From 2-12-FULL-60-19 sp041483675 (GTDB lineage: Bacteria > Desulfobacterota > Binatia > UBA9968): a DNA stretch of 64,000 nt. Every line of letters starts with the position of its first letter. Within the stretch, counting starts at the first letter, position 1. The stretch spans positions 1-64,000 of the forward strand of contig JBGPGE010000012.1 in assembly GCA_041483675.1 (NCBI GenBank), in the 5' to 3' direction. Of this stretch, positions 45,223 through 55,901 are shown one piece after another. The translations under genes were made by a program, and so were the position numbers. The notes below the pieces were generated by a model, which worked only from the letters and a program-made list of their open reading frames with translations, was not told where the DNA came from and made no database searches.

Positions 45223-45761
45223 TCGAGGGGAGCTTAAGCCGGCGCTACGCCAAGGCCCTTTTCCAGCTCGCGCTCGAGGCGAAACGCGAGGAAGAGATCG
45301 GGCAGGAGATCGAGCGCTTCAACTCCATCTATTTGGCGACCGAATTGAGGCTGGTTCTTACTAATCCGGCCTTTTCCGCGGAAAATCGAAAGAATGTTCT
45401 CACTCAGATAGCGCGGAGTCTTAAACTTTCGCCGCTGGTTGCTAATTCCGTGGCGTTCCTGCTCGAGCGCGATCGTCTGCCCTACCTTCCGTCCATTATC
45501 TCGCGCTACCGGAGACTGCTGGATGAGAAGAACGGCCGGGTGGAGGCGAAGCTCGTAGCGGCGGGCCCGGTGGAGGAGAACGATATCAAGCGGCTCAGCG
45601 CGGCGCTGGAGAAGGTCTCGGGCAAGCAGGTGGTTCTCGGCCAGGAGAACGATCCGAGCATCGTCGCCGGAGTGGTGATTCACCTGGAAGGCAAAGTTTA
45701 CGACGGCAGCGTGCGGACCCAACTTGAAAAAATGAAAGAGCGCATCGAGCGCGGCTATTAG
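45219..45761 (+). CDS. atpH: ATP synthase subunit delta
   Basis: Links the stalk to the top of F1. It has 180 residues: LSRRYAKALFQLALE at the N-terminal helical domain and the C-terminal signature LGQENDPSIVAGVVIHLEG then KVYDGSVRTQLEKMKER. It starts in a 4-base overlap with atpF and is followed by atpA after 11 bases. Confidence 0.96.
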   Translation: MIEGSLSRRYAKALFQLALEAKREEEIGQEIERFNSIYLATELRLVLTNPAFSAENRKNVLTQIARSLKLSPLVANSVAFLLERDRLPYLPSIISRYRRLLDEKNGRVEAKLVAAGPVEENDIKRLSAALEKVSGKQVVLGQENDPSIVAGVVIHLEGKVYDGSVRTQLEKMKERIERGY

Positions 45762-45772
45762 GGAGGAACCTC

Positions 45773-47280
<1,508 letters not shown>

Positions 47281-47281
<1 letters not shown>

Positions 47282-48141
47282 TGGCGACGCTCAAAGCGAT
47301 ACGCAAGCGGATCGGCTCGATCCGCAACACGCAGCAGATCACCAAGGCGATGAAGATGGTCTCCGCCGCCAAGCTGCGCCGCGCGCAGGAGGCGGTGGTG
47401 CAGGCGCGCCCCTACGCCGAAAAAATGGCCGAGCTGTTTAAAAATCTCTCCGCGCGCGTCTCCGGCGAGGCGCATCCGCTGCTCGGAGCGCGCGAGGAAA
47501 AACGAATCCAGTTCGTGCTGCTCACTTCCGACCGCGGGCTGTGCGGCGGTTACAACGCCAATTTGATCCGGATGGCCGAGGGATTTATTCGCCGCGAAGG
47601 CGCCGCCAAGGAGATTCAGCTCGCGTTGGTGGGGCGCAAGGGGGCGGATTATTTTCGCCGGCGTGGGGCCGCGATCGCCGACCGCTACCTGAATATTCTT
47701 TCGACCCCGGCGGAGGAGCTGGCGGGCGAGCTGGCCCAGAAACTGATCGGCCGCTTTGTCGGCGGCGAGACGGACGCGGTCTATATTCTCTACAGCCGCT
47801 TCCGCTCGGCGCTGTCGCAGGCGCCGACGCTGGAGAAATTGTTGCCCGTCACCCTGTTGGAAAAAGAGAGCGCGGAACCGCTGACCGAGTATCTCTACGA
47901 GCCGGGGGTCAAGGAGCTGCTGGCGAGTCTGTTGCCGAAAGTCATCGAGGTCGGGATCTGCCGCGCGCTGTTGGAGGCCGCCGCCAGCGAGCATGGCGCG
48001 CGCATGACGGCGATGGATTCGGCGACCACGAACGCGTCGAAGATGATGGGGAGCCTGACGCTCCAGATGAACCGGGCGCGCCAGGCTTCGATCACGCGGG
48101 AGCTGATGGAGATTGTCGGAACGGCGGAAGCTTTGAAGTGA
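47281..48141 (+). CDS. atpG: ATP synthase subunit gamma
   Basis: Central rotor shaft, 286 residues. The N-terminal helix has IRKRIGSIRNTQQITKAMKM, the domain signature LTSDRGLCGGYNANLI is near 81-96, and the C-terminal helix has MDSATTNASKMMGSLTLQMNRAR. It overlaps atpA by one base. After its stop the reading frame of atpD is already open for 38 codons. Confidence 0.97.
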
Positions 48142-48251
48142 TAAAACGGCGCCGTTCTGTTCGAAAAGCCAAGAAACCTGAGTCTACGGGCACGAGGCGC
48201 AAGGCGCCGGCACGCACACGACAGGTGGAGAAATCCGGAGGTTTGGAAGCG

Positions 48252-49664
<1,413 letters not shown>

Positions 49665-49795
49665 GAAGGCAGCAGGCAGAAGGCTCCGCCAAAAAGATCG
49701 GCGGATCAGCCTCCGGCTGAAGCAGGCAGAAGGCAAGGGTAGGGGCAGGTTTCAAACCTGCCCCTACAGCCTCACGCCTTTGCATCGGTGACGTA
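49665..49795. repeat. Repeat-filled spacer between atpD and atpC
   Basis: Words AGGCAGAAGGC occur twice, with a small hairpin GCCTCCGGCTGAAGC-like region. A striking palindrome follows: GTAGGGGCAGGTTT (49739-49752) and AAACCTGCCCCTAC (49754-49767) around one C. No gene. It is the only long spacer in this tightly packed operon besides atpG-atpD, so it looks inserted. Confidence 0.65.
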
Positions 49796-50212
49796 ATGGC
49801 AGGTAAGATAAGACTTAGACTGGTGACGCTGAATCGGCTGCTGTTGGACGACGAGGTCGATGAGGTGACGGGACCCGGCGCGTTGGGCGAGTTCGGCGTG
49901 CTGCCGCTGCACATCTCTTTCCTGACTCTGCTGGAGCCGGGGGAGATGAGCTACAAGCGGGGCGGCGAGCGGACGCATCTAGCGCTCAGCGGGGGCTACG
50001 CCGAGGTCGTGGGTGATGTCATGACGGTGCTGGCAAACGCCGCCGAGTTCAGCGGTGAGATCGACGTCGAGCGCGCCCGCCGGGCCAAAGAGCGCGCGGA
50101 GAAACATTTGGACGAATTGAGCCGCGAAGAAAAACAGGCGGTCGCGGCGGAAGCCGCCCTCAGGCGCGCGTTGGTGCGGCTCCAGGTGGCGGCCAAAGAA
50201 GCGAGAAAATAG
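49796..50212 (+). CDS. atpC: ATP synthase subunit epsilon
   Basis: F1 rotor and regulatory subunit, 138 residues. The N-terminal beta sandwich has LRLVTLNRLLLDDEVDEVTGPGALGEFGVLP and ALSGGYAEVVGDVMTVLANAA. The C-terminal two-helix part (DVERARRAKERAEKHL onwards) is the inhibitory hairpin. It is separated from atpD by a repeat-containing spacer and is followed 17 bases later by a double-cupin gene. Confidence 0.96.
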   Translation: MAGKIRLRLVTLNRLLLDDEVDEVTGPGALGEFGVLPLHISFLTLLEPGEMSYKRGGERTHLALSGGYAEVVGDVMTVLANAAEFSGEIDVERARRAKERAEKHLDELSREEKQAVAAEAALRRALVRLQVAAKEARK

Positions 50213-50229
50213 TTTCAGGAGGCAACGAT

Positions 50230-51360
50230 ATGGCAAATGCAGCGGCGCCTGCGCGCACGATGTGGAGCAAGAAGTTTTCCTATGACCTGTGGATGGAGTC
50301 TGTCGGCTTGCCGATCCACAAGGGCTTTTACATTGAGGATATACGAACGCTGGAACTCGCCTGGTGGGAGGAGCGGCAGTGCAACGCCGCTTTCATTCAG
50401 TTGATGGGGCAGGAAGGCGTGAGCGCCGCGCGGGTCACGGAGATCGCTCCGGGCAAGACCCTGCCGCCGGTCAAGTTCGCGCTCGACGAGATCGTCTACG
50501 TAGCTCAGGGGCGGGGACTCGCCACGATCTGGGCGGGCAAAGACCGGCCGAAAAAGAATTTTGAATGGCAGGCCCACAGCATGTTCCTGATTCCGCACGG
50601 CTACACGCACCAGCTCGCCAACATGCAGGGAGACAAGCCGGTCAGGCTGCTCCACTACAGCTATCTTCCGCTCGCCTTGTCGGCGCTGCCCGAGCCGGAT
50701 TTCTATTTCGGCAATCCCTATGAATTGAAAGCCGACTCCGCGGCCGAGGGCGATTTTTACTCCGAAGCCAAGGAGATTCAGGCGCAGGAGCGCGACGAGT
50801 TCTTGAGCCTCAACTCTTTCTGGTACGGCAATTTCTTTCCCGACATGCGGGCCTGGGACCGGCTCGAAGCCAACAAGCGGCGCGGCGCCGGCGGCCAGAC
50901 CGTCTATATTCAGTTTCCGCACTCGGAGCTCTCGGCGCACATGTCGGTATTCGCCGCCCAGACCTACAAAAAGGCCCATCGCCACGGCCCGGGGCGCGTG
51001 ATCGTGATCCCGGCCGGCGAAGGCTACTCGATCATGTGGGAAGAGGGAAAAGAAAAGATCGTCTGTCCGTGGCACGAATGCAGCCTGCTCGTGCCGCCCA
51101 ACAAATGGTTTCATCAGCATTTCAACGCCGGCGGGACGCCCGCGCGCTACCTGGCCTTCCACCCGCCGATGCAGTTTCACGGCCACGCCGAGAAGATCGA
51201 AGACCGGGCGAAGGATCAGATCGAATATCCCGACGAAGATCCGTGGATCAGAAAAAAATTCGAGGAGGAGCTGGGCAAGCGAGGGCTCAAGTCGCTCATA
51301 CCTCCGGAGGCCTACGCGGACCGCAACTTCGAATGGTCCAAGGGCATGGGAAAGAAGTGA
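50230..51360 (+). CDS. Double-cupin protein (paralogue 2)
   Basis: A 376-residue bicupin in the same family as the gene at 22353. It opens with MWSKKFSYDLWMES and DIRTLELAWWEERQCNAAF. The N-terminal cupin has lost the usual first ligands (PVKFALDEIVYVAQG in place of the PQRHLFEE of paralogue 1). The C-terminal cupin is intact (KAHRHGPGRVIVIPAGEGYS about 248-267, WFHQHFNAGGTPARYLAF about 292-309). It is followed 15 bases later by a EutA-like gene. Its biochemical role is unknown; relatives are sometimes named ethanolamine ammonia-lyase-activating protein. Confidence 0.85.
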   Translation: MANAAAPARTMWSKKFSYDLWMESVGLPIHKGFYIEDIRTLELAWWEERQCNAAFIQLMGQEGVSAARVTEIAPGKTLPPVKFALDEIVYVAQGRGLATIWAGKDRPKKNFEWQAHSMFLIPHGYTHQLANMQGDKPVRLLHYSYLPLALSALPEPDFYFGNPYELKADSAAEGDFYSEAKEIQAQERDEFLSLNSFWYGNFFPDMRAWDRLEANKRRGAGGQTVYIQFPHSELSAHMSVFAAQTYKKAHRHGPGRVIVIPAGEGYSIMWEEGKEKIVCPWHECSLLVPPNKWFHQHFNAGGTPARYLAFHPPMQFHGHAEKIEDRAKDQIEYPDEDPWIRKKFEEELGKRGLKSLIPPEAYADRNFEWSKGMGKK

Positions 51361-51375
51361 GGTTCAAGCGACATC

Positions 51376-52896
51376 ATGCACGACGATCACGATAACGAGC
51401 ACGACCACGGCGAGCCTTATGAGATCGGCCCCAACACCGTGGTCGAAGACATCGAAGGGCTGGAGATGTTCACGCTCCGTAGCGTGGGCATCGACATCGG
51501 CTCCTCCACGTCGCATCTGGTTTTCTCTCACCTGACTCTCAGGCGCGAGGGCGCTTCCCATTCGGGCCGCTTTCGCGTGACCGACCGCGAGGTGCTCTAT
51601 CGCTCCAAGATCATGCTGACGCCCTATCTTTCCGGCACGCTGATCGACACGGAGAAAGTCAAGGATTTCATCCACCTGGCCTACCGGGAAGCCGGCTTCA
51701 CACCCGACGACATCGATACCGGAGCGGTGGTGATCACCGGCGAGGCGCTGAAAAAGGAAAACGCCCGGCCGATAGTCGAGTTTTTCGCCAAGGACTCGGG
51801 CAAGTTTATCTGCGCCTCGGCCGGCCCGAACCACGAGGCGCTGTTGGCGGCGTACGGCTCCGGCGCGGTCGATCTCTCCAAACGGGAAAAGACAGCGGTG
51901 CTGAATGTGGATATGGGCGGCGGCACGACCAAGTTTTCCCTGATTCAGGATGGGACCGTGGGGCAGACTGCTTCGATCAACATCGGGGCGCGCCTGATCG
52001 CCTTCGACGATTCGGATGTCGTCACCCGGGTCGAAGACGCGGGCCGGGACATCATGAAACAGCTCGGCTACAGCGTCGCCTTGGGACAGAAAGTCACGGC
52101 CAAGCAAAAGGATGATTTTGCCGCCTTCATGGCGAAAATCCTCTTCGAGGTGATCGACGGCGGCCCCACGTCCGCGCTGGCCAGGCAGCTGATGGTCACC
52201 GAGCCGTTGAAAAACTACCGCGGGCTCGGCGAGATCGGCAGTATTGTTTTTTCCGGCGGCGTCTCCGAGCACATCTACGATCACGATCGTAACTCCTATG
52301 GCGACGTCGGGCCGCTGCTCGGAAAGTGTGTGAGGGAGCAGCTGAAGAAGTATCCCAAGCAGGATCTGCTGCGCGAGCCGAACGAAGGGATCCGCGCCAC
52401 CGTCATCGGCGCGGGCGAGTACACCATCCAAGCCAGCGGGACAACGAGCTATATATCGAGCGTCAAGGCGCTGCCGGCCTTCGGCTTAAAAGTCATCCGC
52501 GTACCGCTCAATGGGCAAGCTTCCGCGGCGGAAAACCTGAGACAAGGGTTGGCTAAGTTCGACCTCCCCGCTTTGACTTCGGGCCTGGCGCTGGCGTTTT
52601 CGCTCGACGATCAGCCGGACTACCAGTCGATCAGAAAGATCGCCGAGGGAATCGTCGCGGTGGTGCGCGACTCCGGTGTCACAAGCCCGGTCTATCTCGC
52701 GTTCGACATTGATGTGGCGAAGTCTCTGGGGGCGATTCTCAAGGAGGAGCTCAAACTCGCGCCGGAAGTGATCGCCGTCGACGGGATCGATGTGGGCGAC
52801 CTGGACTACATCGACATCGGCGTTCCGATGGGAATCACCGAGGTGATCCCGGTCACGGTGAAGTCGTTGATGTTTCCGTCGACCCAGTTGGGCTAG
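51376..52896 (+). CDS. EutA-like ethanolamine ammonia-lyase reactivating ATPase
   Basis: A 506-residue ASKHA-fold protein of the EutA family. It has a His/Asp-rich N-terminus (HDDHDNEHDHGE), the phosphate-1 motif VGIDIGSSTSHLVFSHL (near 37-53), the phosphate-2 motif LNVDMGGGTTKFSLIQDG (near 176) and IVFSGGVSEHIY, all typical of EutA. EutA exchanges damaged cobalamin from ethanolamine ammonia-lyase, but no eutB, eutC or other eut gene is in this window. It is flanked by two paralogous double cupins, suggesting a different client. Probably co-transcribed with the cupin at 50230. Confidence 0.88.
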   Translation: MHDDHDNEHDHGEPYEIGPNTVVEDIEGLEMFTLRSVGIDIGSSTSHLVFSHLTLRREGASHSGRFRVTDREVLYRSKIMLTPYLSGTLIDTEKVKDFIHLAYREAGFTPDDIDTGAVVITGEALKKENARPIVEFFAKDSGKFICASAGPNHEALLAAYGSGAVDLSKREKTAVLNVDMGGGTTKFSLIQDGTVGQTASINIGARLIAFDDSDVVTRVEDAGRDIMKQLGYSVALGQKVTAKQKDDFAAFMAKILFEVIDGGPTSALARQLMVTEPLKNYRGLGEIGSIVFSGGVSEHIYDHDRNSYGDVGPLLGKCVREQLKKYPKQDLLREPNEGIRATVIGAGEYTIQASGTTSYISSVKALPAFGLKVIRVPLNGQASAAENLRQGLAKFDLPALTSGLALAFSLDDQPDYQSIRKIAEGIVAVVRDSGVTSPVYLAFDIDVAKSLGAILKEELKLAPEVIAVDGIDVGDLDYIDIGVPMGITEVIPVTVKSLMFPSTQLG

Positions 52897-52912
52897 CGGC
52901 GGGCGGCGGAAC

Positions 52913-53030
52913 ATGGCCGAGTATTTCGCGCTCCAGGCCGCGCTCTTTTTCGCCTCTTCGCACATCCTGATCCGGCGCGACGTGCGTGGCGGTCGGCACC
53001 GTCCTCGTCATGGCGGCGGCTAGATGGTAA
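52913..53030 (+). pseudogene. Remnant of an EamA-type transporter gene
   Basis: The ATG at 52913 encodes MAEYFALQAALFFASSHILI, like the first helix of EamA transporters, then shifts to basic nonsense and stops at 53021. In another frame from about 52986 to the TAA at 53028 one reads VAVGTVLVMAAARW, like the last helix of the same family. The simplest reading is a transporter gene reduced by a large internal deletion to its two ends. Confidence 0.5.
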
Positions 53031-53087
53031 CATATTAACTTGAAGCGAATGATTTGAGCGACAGAAACCTACGGAGGAGGCAGTTAG

Positions 53088-54215
53088 ATGACAAAGGGCA
53101 TTGAAGCGGTTCGGAACATGTGGAGCAAGCATTTTACCTATGACGAGTGGATGGAGTCGCGGGGCGTGCCGATTTACCGGGGTTACTACATCGCGGATTT
53201 GCGGACATTGGAGCTGGGCTGGTGGGAGGAGCGGCAATGCAACACCGCTTTCATCCAACTCACGGGGCAGGAGGGGGTAACCGCCGCCCGCGTGACGGAG
53301 ATCGCTCCCGGCAAAACGCTCCCGCCGGTTAAGTTCGCTCTCGACGAGATCGTTTACGTCGTTGAGGGGCGCGGCCTCACGACGCTCGCGACCGCGGGGG
53401 GAAAGTCGAAAAAGAGCTTCGAGTGGCAAAAACACAGCATGTTTCTCATTCCTCACAACAGCCGGCATCAGTTCAGCAACATGCAGGGAGACAAGCCTGT
53501 GCGCCTGTTGCACTATAGCTATCTCCCTCTCGCGTTGTCGGCGGTGCGGGATCCCAATTTTCTCTTTTCCAATCCTTACGAGGCGCCCGAAATCGCGGCC
53601 GGTCAAGAGGCGGATTTCTATTCCGAGGCCAAGATGGTGAAGAACACCACCCTCGACGCGACATGGTACAGAAGTGTGTATTGGTACGGCAACTTTTTTC
53701 CCGACATGAGGGCCTGGGACAAGCTCGACACCAACCAGAGGAGAGGCGCCGGCGGCCGCAGCGTCTATATCCAATTTCACGATTCGGAGATGTCCTGTCA
53801 TATGTCGCTATTCGACTCGCGGACCTACAAGAAGGCCCATCGCCACGGCCCGGGGCGCGTGATCGTCATTCCGGTCGGCGAAGGCTACTCGATCATGTGG
53901 GAAGAGGGAAAAGAGAAGGTGGTGGTGCCGTGGCATGAGGCGAGCATGTTCGTGCCGCCGAACAAATGGTTTCACCAGCATTTCAACATCGGCTCGACGC
54001 CGGCGCGCTACCTCGCGCTCCATCCGCCGATGCAGTTCCACGGCCACGCGGAAAAGGTCGAGGACCGGGCGAAAGACCAGATCGAATATCCGGACGAGGA
54101 CCCAAGCGTTCGGCGCAGGTTTGCCGAAGAGCTCTCAAAGCATGGTCTCACGAGCCTGATGCCGGAAGAAGTTTATAAGGACAAGAACTTTCAGTGGTCG
54201 AAACCGGCTGCGTAA
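53088..54215 (+). CDS. Double-cupin protein (paralogue 3)
   Basis: A 375-residue bicupin very close to the gene at 50230 (shared MWSK-F-YD-WMES start, TLELGWWEERQCNTAFIQL, VTEIAPGKTLPPVKFALDE). The C-terminal cupin keeps KAHRHGPGRVIVIPVGEGYS and WFHQHFN. The N-terminal cupin again lacks the histidine pair. Around the C-terminal motif the DNA is nearly identical to that of paralogue 2 (53830-53915 against 50971-51056), pointing to a recent duplication or gene conversion. GGAGGAGGC precedes the ATG. Function unknown. Confidence 0.85.
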   Translation: MTKGIEAVRNMWSKHFTYDEWMESRGVPIYRGYYIADLRTLELGWWEERQCNTAFIQLTGQEGVTAARVTEIAPGKTLPPVKFALDEIVYVVEGRGLTTLATAGGKSKKSFEWQKHSMFLIPHNSRHQFSNMQGDKPVRLLHYSYLPLALSAVRDPNFLFSNPYEAPEIAAGQEADFYSEAKMVKNTTLDATWYRSVYWYGNFFPDMRAWDKLDTNQRRGAGGRSVYIQFHDSEMSCHMSLFDSRTYKKAHRHGPGRVIVIPVGEGYSIMWEEGKEKVVVPWHEASMFVPPNKWFHQHFNIGSTPARYLALHPPMQFHGHAEKVEDRAKDQIEYPDEDPSVRRRFAEELSKHGLTSLMPEEVYKDKNFQWSKPAA

Positions 54216-54260
54216 CAGGCCCGCAATACCTTCTCTAATTTAATTCCCGCAACCCCGTGA

Positions 54261-54345
54261 GATGGGTATCGGCGCATGGCGCTTCCACCCATCCTACGAA
54301 TTCCCCGATAAAATGTAGGATGGGTTGAGCTTTGCGATACCCATC
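54261..54345. repeat. Nested palindromic repeat
   Basis: GATGGGTATCG (54261-54271) pairs with CGATACCCATC (54335-54345). Inside it ACCCATCCTAC (54287-54297) pairs with GTAGGATGGGT (54315-54325). It lies between the convergent cupin and LLM oxidoreductase genes. The word GTAGGATGGGT is of a type I know from dispersed bacterial repeats. Confidence 0.65.
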
Positions 54346-54374
54346 GGGCTGCACGTCAGCCGTTTTTTGGCCTG

Positions 54375-55283
54375 TTAGCGATTTACCAGCGGCAGCACTT
54401 TTTCTCCCAAGAGATCGAGCTGTCTTAGGTCAGGCCGGGCCAGGCCGATGATCAGCGTGTCCAGCCCCTTGGAGAAGAACAGGCGGATGCGCTCGGCGCA
54501 GGCCTCGGGCGCGCCGACCGGGAACGTCTTTTCGACGTCCATTCGTACCTTCCCATAGTAGCGATTGAGATACGCCGCGCAGTCCTCCACCGCCTTGGCC
54601 TTGTTCTCGTCGATCGTTATAAAAGTGAGGCCGGCTTTTTCGATCGCTTCGGGCTTGCGCCCTGCCGCGACGGCGAAGCCGGCGATCTTCTCCCACACCG
54701 AAGGAAACTCCGGGATCGCCGAACTGCCGCAGATGTAGCCGTCGGCCAACCGGCCGGCGCGGTTGAGCGCAGTTTCTGCGCTCCCTCCCATCCAGATCGG
54801 AGGGTGGGGGCGCTGTAGCGGGCGCGGGCCGATCGTGACGTTTTCGATTTTAAAAAATTTCCCCTTGTGCGTGACGTTGTCCTCTGTCCAGAGCCGTTTC
54901 ATCAACTTCACGGCCTCCTCGGCGCGACTCCCGCGGTGCTCATAGGGAATCTCCACTGCGGTAAAGTCGCTCTCCCGGCTGCCGAAGCCCACCCCCAGAG
55001 TGAAGCGGCCGCCGGAGATGAAGTCCAGCGTCGCAACGGTCTTGGCCAGCAGCGTCGGATGTCTAGTGCCAACAAGCAGGACCGAGGTTCCAAGCCGGAT
55101 CTTTGTGGTTGCTCCCGCTGCCGCCGCCAACAGCGTGAGCGGCTCCAGGTTGTCGTAAGCGATCCGGTCGATCACCCAGAGCGAGTGGAGACCGATCTCC
55201 TCAGCCTTCTTTGCCAGGGTCGTGACGTAACCCGGTTGAATCTGCGGCGCCGGATTGACAAAACACAAACCGATGTTTCCCAT
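54375..55283 (-). CDS. LLM-class (F420-dependent-type) oxidoreductase
   Basis: A luciferase-like monooxygenase or F420-dependent oxidoreductase, 302 residues, single TIM barrel. Seen: LAKKAEEIGLHSLWVIDRIAY, TKIRLGTSVLLVGTRHPTLLAK, RFTLGVGFGSRESDF and HPPIWMGGSAETALNRAGRLADGYI. The cofactor may be F420 or FMN; the sequence does not decide. GGAGAG lies before the ATG. Convergent with the third cupin gene. Confidence 0.9.
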   Translation of the reverse strand: MGNIGLCFVNPAPQIQPGYVTTLAKKAEEIGLHSLWVIDRIAYDNLEPLTLLAAAAGATTKIRLGTSVLLVGTRHPTLLAKTVATLDFISGGRFTLGVGFGSRESDFTAVEIPYEHRGSRAEEAVKLMKRLWTEDNVTHKGKFFKIENVTIGPRPLQRPHPPIWMGGSAETALNRAGRLADGYICGSSAIPEFPSVWEKIAGFAVAAGRKPEAIEKAGLTFITIDENKAKAVEDCAAYLNRYYGKVRMDVEKTFPVGAPEACAERIRLFFSKGLDTLIIGLARPDLRQLDLLGEKVLPLVNR

Positions 55284-55442
55284 CTGTGACTCTCCTTCTA
55301 AAGCGGAATGCGCTTACGCTTAGTATCAAACCATAAGTTCCAGGCCGAATGCAAAACGAGGGCGCGAACGGTTGCTTGACAGCCGCCCCGCCCTTCAACT
55401 AGATCACTATAGGAACGTCGGACCGGGAGGAGGGAGAAGAGA

Positions 55443-55874
55443 ATGAAAGCAGAGACCTTCAAACTGGAGACACCTGTTTTGACCGGGGGCCGAAGCCATA
55501 TGCCCCTCTCTCGCACGGATATGGTTTCTGTCGGCCTTAACTATTATACGCCGGGCCGCAAAAATACGCTCCACACTCATCCAGGGGAAGACCACGCCTT
55601 TGTAGTCATGGACGGCGAGGCGACCTTCTATGACAAAGAGAACAAGGCCACTGTGCTTAAGCGAGGCCGGGGTATCATGCTCCCGGAAGGCTGGTACTAC
55701 TGGTTTCAGAATTCAGGTTCGGAGCCGCTCGTGTTGCTGCGCTTTTCCGCCCGTAAGGGGAAGCCGACTCTCACCAGGATCGATGTCGCGGGCAGGAGCC
55801 GAAGCGAAGATTCGAACGACTATGTTCATGTCGACGGCGAGCCGGTACAAGGACAGTTGTGGGCAATGGCGTGA
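55443..55874 (+). CDS. Small single-cupin protein
   Basis: A 143-residue cupin with the metal-binding motif TLHTHPGEDHAFVVMDGEA (about 41-59) and a second motif around YWFQNSGSEPLVLLRFSA, where the expected His is replaced by Phe/Gln. Family members are oxygenases, isomerases or sensors; the function is unknown here. It has a GGGAGGAGGG site. The adjacent substrate-binding protein begins 27 bases downstream, so they may form an operon. Confidence 0.85.
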   Translation: MKAETFKLETPVLTGGRSHMPLSRTDMVSVGLNYYTPGRKNTLHTHPGEDHAFVVMDGEATFYDKENKATVLKRGRGIMLPEGWYYWFQNSGSEPLVLLRFSARKGKPTLTRIDVAGRSRSEDSNDYVHVDGEPVQGQLWAMA

Positions 55875-55901
55875 CCCAAGACTTTCTTGCTCGGAGGCAA
55901 T

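Noticed and set aside
47541..48251. Long upstream extension of the atpD frame through atpG
   Set aside because: Most of it overlaps atpG in another frame and is not conserved-looking; only the last 38 codons after the atpG stop were kept as a question.
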